A stretch of 64,000 bases of DNA from Drosophila persimilis (taxonomy: Eukaryota; Arthropoda; Insecta; Diptera; Drosophilidae). The stretch is taken from the NCBI RefSeq assembly GCF_003286085.1, contig NW_020825706.1, forward strand, positions 2,666,001 to 2,730,000, read 5' to 3'. Each line of letters opens with the position of its first letter. Position 1 is the first letter of the stretch. Under the pieces are notes generated by a model. It was not told the origin of the DNA. It did not search any database and saw only the letters and a program-made list of their open reading frames with translations. The translations under genes were made by a program, and so were the position numbers. This document shows, one piece after another, positions 1 to 10,020 of the stretch.

Positions 1-635
1 GAGTACTTTAGAGATTGCAGGTTTGGTTAGGGGCTAGAAGGCTCACAGATATGTTTTAGAGTAGCTTTTAGGAAGTTTTTTTTCTATTAATTTATAATTT
101 GCTTGAACTCCATGGAAAATTGTAATAAAAACACTTAATTTCTGATAAATATAGTCAAAACAATCAATTATGAGTTTTAGGGAGGTCTCGAAACGTGTCT
201 CGACATCAAGATACTCGCTTTGCTATTTTTTTGGAGGCATTTCTGAGCGAGGATCTCTAAGATAGAATCTTCTAAGTGCATTCTTGAGTGTATTCTCTCT
301 TTAAAATTCCCACTCTTGGGGGATAGGGCATCAAAACAGAGTTAAGGATCTCTAAAGTAGAGTACTGGGAATTTAGTATAGAAAAAGTAAAGTTTTAGCT
401 ATTTTTTCAATAATAGATTGGAACTTTCTACATGTTCAGCATATAATCTTTAATCTCATAATATTAAAAGAATGAGACGGAGTATAGCTTCTTCATTAAA
501 GCATTTTTTATTGGAATACAACAAAGCAAACAAATCCAAGTTCCATCAATGAAACATAAATGTGCCCATAGATCCCATATATAACACCAAAAATCCCTGG
601 GAACCTTGTTTAACCGATCATTTCTCTTCCTTTAG
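1..635. other. Intronic or upstream DNA of the CLIP protease
   Basis: No coding stretch can be supported here. The DNA is AT-rich and ends in a good polypyrimidine tract and AG (about 619-635) that can serve as a 3' splice site for the first visible protease exon. It is therefore best read as intron or 5' flank of that gene. No start codon with a signal-peptide exon and a matching donor was found, which suggests the initiating exon lies before the window. Confidence 0.5.
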
Positions 636-3071
636 TCCTCTTTTCTGGCGTACTCCTGCGTATACAGGCCCAAGAGGACGACGACGAACAGCCTCTGCAT
701 CTGACAAACGACGGTAAGTCCGAGCGACCTGAGATTTGTTGTCACGGACATTCATAACTTTAACCCTTAAGGCAGCGTCTTTCTTTCAGCCCCAACTCCA
801 TGACAAGCGACTGGGCCGCCAGCTGCGCGAGGATCTCGGCCAGAGCATAAGCTCCGCGAGCAGTGCCAGCAGCAGTCAATCCACGTCCACGTACGAGGAC
901 GATGACGAGGATGAGGATGATGTGGAGGGCTCCAGCGAGTACTACGACAGCGATGAGGAGCAGGGGGGAGGGAGCAGCGACAGCAGCAACGACTCGCTGC
1001 CACGATTGCTCTCTCAGTCGACATTCAATCGGATATCGGAGACCCTGGGGGCCATCAATCATGTGGGACACATGCTGGTGGACATGACACGAGGAGGACA
1101 AGATGCGGCCAAGACAGAGAGTGAAATCAGTGACGATAAGAGCAGCACTTCCACCACAGAAGCGACACCTACTCCGAGCCCCAGTAGTGGAAGCACCACC
1201 GCGACATCCTCTCCTCTGGGGAGATCAGATCCCCTGCCTGGAGTCTCTGGAAAGCTGTTGGACAGCCCCATCACACTGTCGGCCAACAGCTTGCTGCCAG
1301 CGGGCAAGCCAGCGAATCTGAGTGCCATTCAGCAGGTGGCCACCAAGCGGATCGGCGTGGAGTCCTCTCCCATGTTCGTGGAGAACAAGGAGCTCAAGCA
1401 GAAGAAGAAAAAGAAGAAGAACAAGAACAAACAGAAGCTGAAACAGAAACCCAATGCGGATCCCAGCCAGATCCAGGGCACTCAGCAGGTCCAGCAAAAG
1501 ATCAAGATCCCAACGACCCCAAGGACCACCACCAGCAGCAGCACAATCACCAGCACCACGAGGATCACGCCTGTGACCCTACGACCTCTCGATCAACTGG
1601 CTTTGGCCAGCAGCGACGAGGAGTCTGGCACGGGCAAGGATGTGGAGAACTACTGCAAGACGCCAAGTGGCCGGGCGGGACGCTGCGAGGATCTCAGCAG
1701 CTGTCCAGCACTGCTCCTGAATCTGAGCAGCCTGCGGGAGTCCCTGTGCTTCAAGAGCCTCTTTGTGCCGGGAGTGTGCTGTCCTCTGTCTTCGGTTAGC
1801 ACTTCGGAGAGCTCTGCCCTGCAGAGCACCACTCAAAGGCCTCTCAAATTGACTGCAAAACCCACTACCAGCACCACCACAAAACGCACCACTGTGCGGC
1901 CTGCGACAGCCAGACCCTCGACGAGGCCCACCTCTGGTCTGGTGCTCATTCCCCAGAAGAAGCCACCGACAACCACCACGACCACAACCACAGAAGTGCC
2001 CCTGGAACCCGAGGGCCTGGATGAGATTGGCAACAACATTGTGGATCCGGATGAGTGCGGACAGCAGGAGTACTCCACGGGTCGCATCGTGGGCGGCGTG
2101 GAGGCCCCCAATGGACAGTGGCCCTGGATGGCGGCCATCTTCCTGCACGGCCCCAAGCGCACGGAGTTCTGGTGTGGTGGCTCTTTGATTGGCACAAAGT
2201 ATATCCTGACAGCAGCCCATTGCACGCGGGATTCCAGGCAGAAACCGTAGGTTTTCTGGAGGAGATTTTCTATAGATTTATTGCTGATCCAAGGATCTGT
2301 TCTTTCCAGCTTTGCTGCTCGACAGTTTACAGTGCGTTTGGGCGACATCGATCTCTCCACAGATGCCGAGCCCTCGGATCCGGTGACATTTGCCGTCAAG
2401 GAAGTTCGGACACATGAACGGTAGGTCGCAGATCCTTTCGAGGAGCTATAGATGGCAGATATATCTGGTATTTTTGTATAGGTTCTCTCGCATTGGTTTC
2501 TATAATGACATTGCCATCCTGGTGCTGGACAAACCCGTGAGGAAATCGAAATATGTGATACCCGTCTGCCTGCCCAAAGGCATTCGAATGCCACCGAAGG
2601 AGCGCCTGCCCGGACGCAGGGCCACTGTGGTGGGCTGGGGCACCACCTACTACGGGGGCAAGGAGTCCACCAGCCAGCGGCAGGCAGAGCTGCCCATCTG
2701 GCGGAACGAGGACTGCGATCGCAGCTATTTCCAGCCGATCAATGAGAATTTCCTTTGTGCCGGCTACTCCGATGGCGGGGTGGATGCGTGTCAGGTGAGG
2801 ATTGCCTCTGGAAAGATATCTTCTAGCAGGAATATGACCTTTTTCCCCTTTAGGGCGACTCTGGTGGTCCTCTGATGATGCGCTACGACTCCCATTGGGT
2901 GCAGCTGGGGGTGGTATCCTTTGGCAACAAGTGCGGAGAGCCTGGTTATCCTGGTGGGTGTTCCTATAATCTTTGTGGGCGTATCTTTTCTAATCATTCT
3001 GTCCCTCTCCAGGTGTCTACACGCGTGTCACTGAGTACCTGGAATGGATACGAGATCACACGCGTGACTGA
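636..3071 (+). CDS. CLIP-domain trypsin-like serine protease, 5' incomplete
   Basis: This is a secreted zymogen of the type that acts in haemolymph or cuticle proteolytic cascades. Coding exons are inferred at 636-713 (or starting at 668), 776-2246, 2310-2420, 2482-2794, 2854-2953 and 3013-3071. All have GT-AG junctions and keep the frame. The N-terminal half is acidic (E/D runs), then Ser/Thr-rich, with a lysine-rich patch near 1398-1450. A six-cysteine CLIP domain lies at about 1645-1790, followed by a threonine-rich linker. Activation should occur after the Arg before IVGG (IVGG starts at 2086). The triad is intact: His in TAAHC (2218-2220), Asp in NDIAIL (2507-2509) and Ser in GDSGGP (2860-2862). 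An Asp six residues before that Ser predicts cleavage after Arg/Lys. An AATAAA lies at 3255. It resembles D. melanogaster genes annotated as proclotting enzyme (possibly CG7432), but the orthologue is recalled, not verified. The signal peptide is not visible. Confidence 0.93.
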
Positions 3072-3254
3072 TCATCGGACCGTTTCCTGGGGGATGATCC
3101 GCTTAGCCTTAAACCTTAGTCTAGGTTTAGTTACTCACTAGTCTCTGTCTTACTATGTACTCTTAATGCTCCACTGAATCCCCCGACTCTTCCCCTTATT
3201 TATTAATACTTTTTTCCTTTGTTAACTTAATTATTTAATATTTAAACATTTATG

Positions 3255-3260
3255 AATAAA
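3255..3260 (+). terminator. AATAAA polyadenylation signal of the protease gene
   Basis: A canonical AATAAA hexamer lies 184 bp after the protease stop codon and about 110 bp before the start of the next gene. It is the only canonical hexamer seen between the two, so it is the likely 3' end of the protease transcript. Confidence 0.6.
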
Positions 3261-3314
3261 GTGTGTCCCAGAAAATTAGTCATAGATAAACCGATTTAAT
3301 GCAGTCTCTGAATG

Positions 3315-3321
3315 CTATAAA
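3315..3321 (+). promoter_or_regulatory. TATA box of the first cysteine-rich mini-gene
   Basis: TATAAAA lies 44-50 bp upstream of the ATG at 3365. With the usual spacing, transcription would begin about 30 bp downstream, near 3345, giving a leader of about 20 bases. A TCAGT initiator-like match at 3359-3363 is too far from the TATA box to be paired with it comfortably. The assignment rests on position and sequence only. Confidence 0.5.
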
Positions 3322-3364
3322 AATGTCACTCTTAGTTCGATTTCCATTCATTTGTGGTTCAGTC

Positions 3365-3621
3365 ATGCAGCTCTGGTACTTTCTTTTCGCTTTCGCACTT
3401 TCTTTTGGCTTGATTCCCGGCCAACAAGTGGGTGAGTTATATCCTTAAATATCCTGTAATTTATGTGTATATTTATTCTCTTTCTCCTAGTGATCAAAGA
3501 CGAGTGCACTGCCAAATGCCAGCCGGAAAGATGTGAATTCATATACCAGAGTCCTGGGGATTGTCCCATAGGATTCTGCTGTCGTCCTCAGTCTGATGAA
3601 AATATTGATGAATCAATATGA
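3365..3621 (+). CDS. Small secreted six-cysteine peptide (65 aa), copy A
   Basis: Two exons, 3365-3431 and 3491-3621, are separated by a 59-bp intron with GTGAGT donor and CTAG acceptor (phase 1). Exon 1 encodes a clean signal peptide: Met, an aromatic/aliphatic core, then a small-residue exit near residues 17-21. Exon 2 encodes the mature part with six cysteines spaced C-x3-C-x4-C-x9-C-x4-CC and an acidic tail. The final CC doublet and spacing recall beta-defensin-like peptides, but the first loop is short. The stop codon overlaps an AATAAA (TGA at 3619-3621, AATAAA at 3621-3626), so the 3' UTR should be very short. Its neighbour 171 bp downstream is also 65 residues with the same intron phase and a nearly identical cysteine pattern, so the two are probably tandem duplicates. 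No named family is recognised; a function in immunity or seminal fluid is speculation. Confidence 0.85.
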
Positions 3622-3792
3622 ATAAATAGGAAACACTATTCCCATTCCAATATCCCGTTTTTTGAATACCGTTCCACTTTATCAATCGGTCATCCTTAAA
3701 GGCCTTTAATCAGGCCTAACAAATCGCTAAGCAAAGACCTTCAACAGACCCAAACTTTGGCCTTTAGTTGCGTTCTTTCTGGCGAACACATC

Positions 3793-4045
3793 ATGAAGCT
3801 GCTTTGTTTGGTCTGTCTTTTGGGGGTCTTTTGGGTGGCAGAAATCAAGTGTCAAATCAAGTGTAAGACTGGCCACTCACCGAAGATCCCATCTACCAAA
3901 GTATCTTTATCCTTTAGATGTCGTCACGGTTGAGGAAACGTGCGATGGATTTTGCTTGAAGGAACCCTGCTATGAGCTATTCGCGGTGAATGGCACCTGT
4001 CCAGGGGAACTGCATTGCTGCAAGATGCACTTAATGGGTAAATGA
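3793..4045 (+). CDS. Small secreted six-cysteine peptide (65 aa), copy B
   Basis: Two exons, 3793-3862 and 3918-4045, flank a 55-bp intron (GTAAGA donor, TTTAG acceptor, phase 1). Exon 1 encodes a hydrophobic signal peptide of about 20 residues that itself contains cysteines. The mature part has six cysteines spaced C-x3-C-x4-C-x9-C-x5-CC, one residue longer in the last loop than copy A, then a short Met/His/Lys-containing tail. One possible N-glycosylation site (N-G-T) precedes the fourth cysteine. The length (65 residues), intron position and cysteine order match copy A, while the rest of the sequence has diverged strongly. That pattern suggests an old duplication with only the disulphide scaffold kept. 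There is no recognisable named family. The start was chosen because it opens a signal peptide and is in phase with the intron. Confidence 0.83.
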
Positions 4046-5505
4046 TTCATCACAGATCCCCTACTGTGTATATTTGTATAAATATCATTCCCCAATTATC
4101 TCATTGCTACTCGTCTTTTCTTTATCAATGGGGGAAGTGTGGGTAATGATGATAAGTTTCATTCATTCAGTCGAGAGTATTAGGTTTTCTTTATCAACAA
4201 ATGGTGGGGGGAATATATATTTTCGTAAACAAAAACGTGAGTCTGTTTAATTGCATAAGCTTGTTCTCCCTCTCTCTGTTGTTGCCGGCTCTCTCTATCT
4301 CCCATTTCATGCTCTCTTTTGGCGCACTCTCTGCGCAGCTTTCACAGCTGACGGGACGCGTTTTTGTCGCCCTCTCTGTAAGCCGGTTTCTGCGCGTGTT
4401 TCTTAGTGCAATATTACACATAAATCACCAATAAACGACTACCGCAAGTGGCCCTAATTATCAATAATTGTAGCACAAACTACAAGTGATTTACAACAGT
4501 TCTAAATCATCAAAAATATTCGTATTACCACGGCGATAAGAGGCCGAAATTTCGCGTGTGCCTGTGCGTTTTGTGGAGAAAGCTTTCCTGTATTTTGTTT
4601 ATACGAAGCTTTCGTTTGGCAAAGAAAAAGCGTGGTAGGTACGGCACGGCACACTCATGAGAGCGAAAGCTCAAGGGAAGAGAGTGACTCACGGTGGAGA
4701 GCGAGGGGGTCATAAGGGTCATGGTAACATAGAACTTGTTTCACAACAAACGGGGAATTTTTCCGTTCGCTTAAGCATAAGCATTCATTTCATATTTTAA
4801 GTTGATTTCACAATTTGTAGCGTTTTCCCCGCGATTTCTGTGCGACTTGCAAGTGATTTTTAAGCTTAGCGTTTCTGGTGCGACTTTCACGTTTTAAAAT
4901 CGATTTCCAATTGCACGACTTCGATAATAATGTGAATGTTAACATCGGCAACTACATGTAAAGTAGAACGAATAACATAACTTTTCGGCTATGTTAAATT
5001 TACAGAAAAGCTTTGGGGATCTGTTAAGTTCTGCCTGCGATTTTAAGGCAGCATGCGTTTTCCCGCGATTTACTAGCGATTTTCAAATGCCTTCTTAAAA
5101 ACGGGCAAAAAACCACAGGGGGTGTACTTTTTTCTGTTAGAGAATGTTTCACTAATGCATTATAATTATATAATTTTTAATTGGAGGCAGAAAAAAAAGA
5201 TTACACTTATCGAATAATTGCGTTGCTGCCAGTTCTAGGAAAATGCATATAATGCCAAGATGCTCTTCACTTCCAATGAAAACTATGATGAGTAATAAAA
5301 TATATATACATACCGATATAACTTCCGTTGTGCAATCAAAGAAGGGCTATCTCTTCCGGAAAGGGAAATACTTACAAAGTCAGATCTATAAAAACTGGAA
5401 AGACAGAGAGATTTAAGGAGTTTAAATAATGTTGGTGTAGTATTTTCGTTGGTATAATAAATTTCACAAAAAAATGAAATGAAAAACGGGGAAAAAATAA
5501 AGATC
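4046..5505. other. Gene-free spacer between mini-gene B and the tRNA pair
   Basis: No supported gene was seen. Open frames near 4194-4434 are rich in serine and leucine and come from CTCTCT-type simple sequence. From about 4440 to 5460 the DNA is AT-rich single-copy-looking sequence with repeated phrases such as GCGATTT and GTGATTT (about 4800-5060), but no clear unit length. Confidence 0.5.
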
Positions 5506-5578
5506 TGTTCCCGCCCGGGTTCGAACCGGGGACCTTGTGCGTGTGAAGCACACGTGATAACCGCTACACTACGGAAAC
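5506..5578 (-). tRNA. tRNA-Val (anticodon CAC), copy 1
   Basis: Read on the minus strand the 73-nt sequence folds as a cloverleaf. The acceptor stem pairs GTTTCCG with CGGGAAC (one G-T pair). The anticodon stem TGTGC/GCACA closes the loop TTCACAC with anticodon CAC. The T arm carries the canonical GGTTCGAACC. The discriminator is A (5506) and CCA is not encoded. There is no intron. A run of six T on the minus strand a few bases downstream (about 5491-5496) fits a Pol III terminator. The sequence is identical to the copy at 5894-5966. Confidence 0.97.
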
Positions 5579-5893
5579 TCTTGGATCACGATCGGCTTAA
5601 GACTTTTGAAGAGCAAGCCCATAAGAGATTTCCCTTGAGATCCCAAGAAATCAAACTGTGAGCCAAATTTGAATATTTACTTTAAATGTGGAACCTCTTG
5701 AATATTTTCAATAAATTTCTACACCATAAATTGTAACCCCTAAAAACAATATTTCCACAAATTTCTATCAAAAAATGTCACTCAGGGAAACGAAAAATTC
5801 TTTAAAAATAAATTCTTACAAACAAAAAATTTCTTCAAAAAAAAAAGGGAACAAAAATCGTGTTTGAGAAAGCAGCAAAAAGAATTTTAGACT

Positions 5894-5966
5894 TGTTCCC
5901 GCCCGGGTTCGAACCGGGGACCTTGTGCGTGTGAAGCACACGTGATAACCGCTACACTACGGAAAC
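5894..5966 (-). tRNA. tRNA-Val (anticodon CAC), copy 2
   Basis: Every base of this 73-nt gene matches copy 1, in the same orientation, 388 bp away. The intergenic sequence does not match, so the copies are kept identical by selection or gene conversion on the tRNA body alone. Internal A and B boxes are within the D and T arms as usual. A TTTTT run on the minus strand at about 5877-5881 is the likely Pol III terminator. From memory, a pair of Val-CAC genes is known near 92B in D. melanogaster; this was not checked. Confidence 0.97.
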
Positions 5967-8228
5967 AACTGAAGTTCCGTCGATGCAATACTGTCCATAG
6001 GCCCCGCTCGGAGCCCGATCGGGTGGGGTTAGGCTGCCATCCACCATCGTACACGAGTACTCGTACTCGCACTCGTACCCGTACTATTATTTGCTGAAAT
6101 CCGTTTGAAATCCATTTCTTCGACTTGTCATTCCACTCTTAATTAGCCCCCCTTTTGTGTTGGAGACGGAGACCGAGACCCACAGGCAGACAATTGGCTG
6201 GGCAGAGCCCCAAGGCGGCGTAGGAGGTGGAGTCGATGAGAAAGGAAAGGCATTCAAGGCATGCCTGAAACATGCTGACCAGATTATCAGACCAGAGCCA
6301 GGCCAGGAGATGGGAAATGGGATGGAGATGGAGATGGCAGATAGAGAGGGTGGTGTTTCCTTCACCTTTAAATAAATTCGAGCACGCTGATCCTTGATTA
6401 AAATTCCTATTGTCCGGGGACCCCAGAGAGACCTTCCTGACCGGCTCCTGATTTTGTTCTTTCGTTTCCCTTTTTTGTTCTGGAACGTAATTAATATGCA
6501 GGCCAGAGAACGGTCTCTAACTGCTCTGGCACTCGTTATAATTACGCATTTAAATTGGCACAAAGGTTGGCCAGAGAACCAGAGACTGTGGGATATATCC
6601 AACGGAGTCTCCACCATCATCTTCAAGCTCTATGGACGAGGATGCTTCTGCCTCTCTCGAGTGGTTCCATGGGATGTGTGTGTGTGTATGTGTGTGGCCC
6701 CACATAAATTTGGGTCAATGGGAAAAACGTCAGAATTGAGTAATTACAACATAATTTTCAATTTTGCAGTTTACGTTGTAAATTAATTTGCGGTCGACAT
6801 TCCCTTCAGCTCCCCCGCCTCCTCCTGCAGCTCTCTGGCTCTGGTTCTGGCTCTGGCTCTGGCGATTTGCTTAGGCTGAATCGTGACTGGTTTTTGGGGT
6901 GGGGCCGCTCGGTCTTTCGTTGGGGAATTGATGGGGTTCGTTGGCGGGCTGTGGTGTGGTGTGGTGTGGTGTGGCGTGGGGTCTGCTCTGGTCTGTTGGG
7001 GATTGCACAACAATTATAACAACAATTACGGGGACGGACATGGGATTTGCTGTATACACGTATTGTGTGCTGTGTGCTTCACGGTTGGGAGTCTCTCTCT
7101 CTCTCGGTCTCTCTCAATCTGTCGCCGTTTGTTGTGCATAATTAATTTGCAGTTATTCCACTGGATCGCCTCTTATTACCCTATATCGTGCCCCGCGACA
7201 GAGAGGCTGTTCGGGTCAAAGGTCAGCTAATTGTTGGCCAATAGCCAAAAACTATTTCCAGTTTAAAATATAGCCCATAAAACACAATTAACTGAATGTG
7301 TGGGGGGAAAACAGTTGATTTGCGTATTTTAAATATTCGTGTTGTAATTTTTCGGCACTAAAATACCCCAATTATTGTTTTTTTCTACCGATTTATAATA
7401 TATTTATTGCTGAATATGATATAAATCATAAAATAATATTTTTTGATACATTTTCTACTCTTAGGCCATGGAAAAGTCTTTGTTTTAAACAAAGAAAGAA
7501 AGAAAACAAAGAAAATACTGAAATTCAAGGGTATTGGGTATTTTTATGCATAAAAAGGGTATTTTTCCGCCCATTTAGATCCTAAAACGATCTTCAGCTG
7601 CCTATAAAACGCTTTCAAAGGGTATCCAAAATGTTGATTGGCCTCAAAAAACTGTTGACAATTTCACAGTTGAATGGATTTTAATTGAAAGAACTAAAAG
7701 ACAAGCTAGTGTCAATGACACTGGGTGGGTGGGGGGGTCGAGAGAGGGTGCGAGTAGGGTCTTTGGGGGATGGGGAAAGGGCAGGGAAAAGGCAGTTCCC
7801 AGCAGCTGTGACAAGATTCCCGGAATCATGTGGGTTGCTTGCTTATGCAAGGGCCTGAGGGCCTGGGGGCCTGGGGGGCCTGAGGGGTCGATGGTGGCCG
7901 ATGGTTGGTGGCGTTGCAATAAAAAATTGACCCGAAAATGTGTAACAAATGTTGTGACATATTTTCGCAACGTTTGCTCTCCGTCCCCCTCCCTGCTCGT
8001 CGTGCAAACAATTTCGAACCCGCTGCCAATGATCCTGAAAAGCGCCCAGCGCAAAAGAGTCTGAAAGGATGCTCAGAATGGGTTTTCCAAAAAAGGGAGT
8101 TTTCCGGCGCGGGGAACGGTGGTACTGGGGCGACAATGGGGTTTCGGGCAACATTTGTTTTCGGCTACATATAACAGAGGAAAACTGTGCAAAAATGAAT
8201 ATGAAACGAGAAAAGAGTGGCTGGGCGA

Positions 8229-8281
<53 letters not shown>

Positions 8282-9470
8282 GGGGTGTGGAAAATCTGTA
8301 ACTGTAACTGCAACATGGCATGAACTTAATCTGCTGCCGATTGTTTTTCCTACGCTTTTCTCTGGCTAAAAAGAGGGGCACGTGGGGCGGTGGGGGAGAG
8401 GGGGGGGGGGGGGGCAGGGAGCGGATGTTGTTGCTCAATTTGTACCCTACTTCCAAAGGGGTGGGAGGGGGGTTAGCTACTTTGAAAGCAATCCAAGTAC
8501 GGCGCATTTTCCAATATTGCGGCAACAATTTTCATGGATTTTTCGCCTTCTTTTGTTTCTTTCTCTGTTTTTCTCATGAATTGTTTGTATTTGAAAACTC
8601 TTGGTATTCGTAATAATGAAACCAACAACCAGATTCGCAGCAGATTTGGGTATTCGGGACAGGGCGGCGGGGGGTGTTCATTTAATTGAAAAACAAGGCG
8701 TGGCATCAGCGGCGGCACTTAAAGCACAAATTGAGAACAGATGGAGAGCCAGCGAACTGGGGGAGGGGGTGGGGGGAAGAGAAAAAACTTACAATAATTG
8801 CCCGCACAACAGTTTGAAAAAGCCCCAACCCCAACCCGCTACCCCGCCCCCTAATGTACTCTGGACTGGCGACTACGGGTCTGCTCGGAGTCGACTCTTC
8901 GGTTAACTCTCATCTCAGATGATTACCATCCAGCATCCAGCATCCAGCATCGTATCGTCCAAGCGGCAGATAAAGTTTTGCGGAACCACTTAATGGGTTA
9001 TTTATAGAGTTTTCCCCCTCCCCACCCACCCTCCATCCCCCAGGCACCGAACTCCGAAAAAGTCTCTGAGTGCCGAAAACTAATTAAATTATACAATCAG
9101 AAATTTTTGCGTAAACAATGCAGTAAATAATATGTTTTTTGTGTACTACCGGACGGTACTGGACGGTACTGTGGGGGGGAGGGGGCAAGAATTTAACCAG
9201 AAGTTTAATTTACTTTCAAAATATGAAGTACGAAAACATACTCGCAGAAGGGAGAAAGTTTTCCCTCCGCCTCTCGGAGGCTTAGGTTTTTTTCAGCCCC
9301 GAACTTTTTGAGTTAATATTTGTTTAAAACAAATATGGAAGAGGTATCTTCCTTAAAGAGGGAGAGAGAAGGTATTATACGAAGGAGAAAGAATTCGAAT
9401 AAACCCCAAATAACGATCAAAAAACTTTATCGTATAACACTTAGTGGTCTTCGGACCTCTCCTGCATAGA
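5967..9470. other. Gene-free DNA with microsatellites
   Basis: No coding region can be supported. Contents are short simple repeats: CTCGTACTCGTA-type sequence near 6050-6090, CTCTGG-type near 6830-6870, GTGTGGT near 6950-6980, CTCT near 7095-7115, a long TG tract (separate entry), and a run of about 17 G near 8400-8416. Open frames here follow these repeats and lack any recognisable domain. Confidence 0.55.
8235..8279 (+). repeat. (TG)n microsatellite
   Basis: A pure TG/GT dinucleotide run of about 45 bp, followed directly by a G run. It creates artificial open frames of alternating Cys-Val or Thr-His in both directions. Confidence 0.97.
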
Positions 9471-9480
9471 ACAAAATCAA

Positions 9481-10020
9481 ATGCAAAAAATAATGCAAAA
9501 TACCAGAAAATTCGCAAAAATACCAGAAAATACCATTTGGTGAATGCTTGTATGTGAAATTAATATCAGAAAATACCAAAAAACCACACAATACAAAAGA
9601 TAAATAAATACAAAACTATATACAAAATAATACAAAATACTAGAGTCTACCGAAAATATCAGAAAATATCGAAAAATACCAACCATACAAAAAATACCAA
9701 TGATAAAAGAAAATACAAAACATATACAAAATACCAAAAACTACTGATTATACTACTAATATAAGACAATACAGAAAAAATCCAACAATAAAAATGCCAA
9801 TAATAAGACAAAATACTGAAAAATACCAAAAACTACCAAAAATTGCTGAATATACAAAAATAAAACAATGCAAAAATACAAAAATAAAATAAATTTAAAA
9901 ATATGAACACAATACTAAAAAAATACCAGAAACTACAAAAAATTACTGAATAAACAAGTAATATCAAAAAATATCGAAAAATACCAACAATACCAAGAAA
10001 TACCAATGTTAAATAAAAAT
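9481..10020 (+). repeat. TACCAGAAAA-type degenerate repeat island 1
   Basis: About 540 bp of AT-rich DNA in which AAAATACC(A/G)(A/G)AAA is repeated dozens of times with irregular spacing of roughly 10-15 bp. There is no fixed unit length and no coding potential beyond repeat-derived frames. Similar islands occur at 53.1-54.0, 57.0-57.5, 59.4-59.6, 60.3-60.7 and 62.7-63.1 kb. Such sequence could arise by slippage on a short seed. Confidence 0.8.

Noticed and set aside
736-775. In-frame ATG at 736 as the start of the protease
   Set aside because: The reading from 736 to 775 is intron. A GTAAGT donor at 714 and an AG at 774-775 join in phase with an upstream acidic exon, so this ATG is an artefact.
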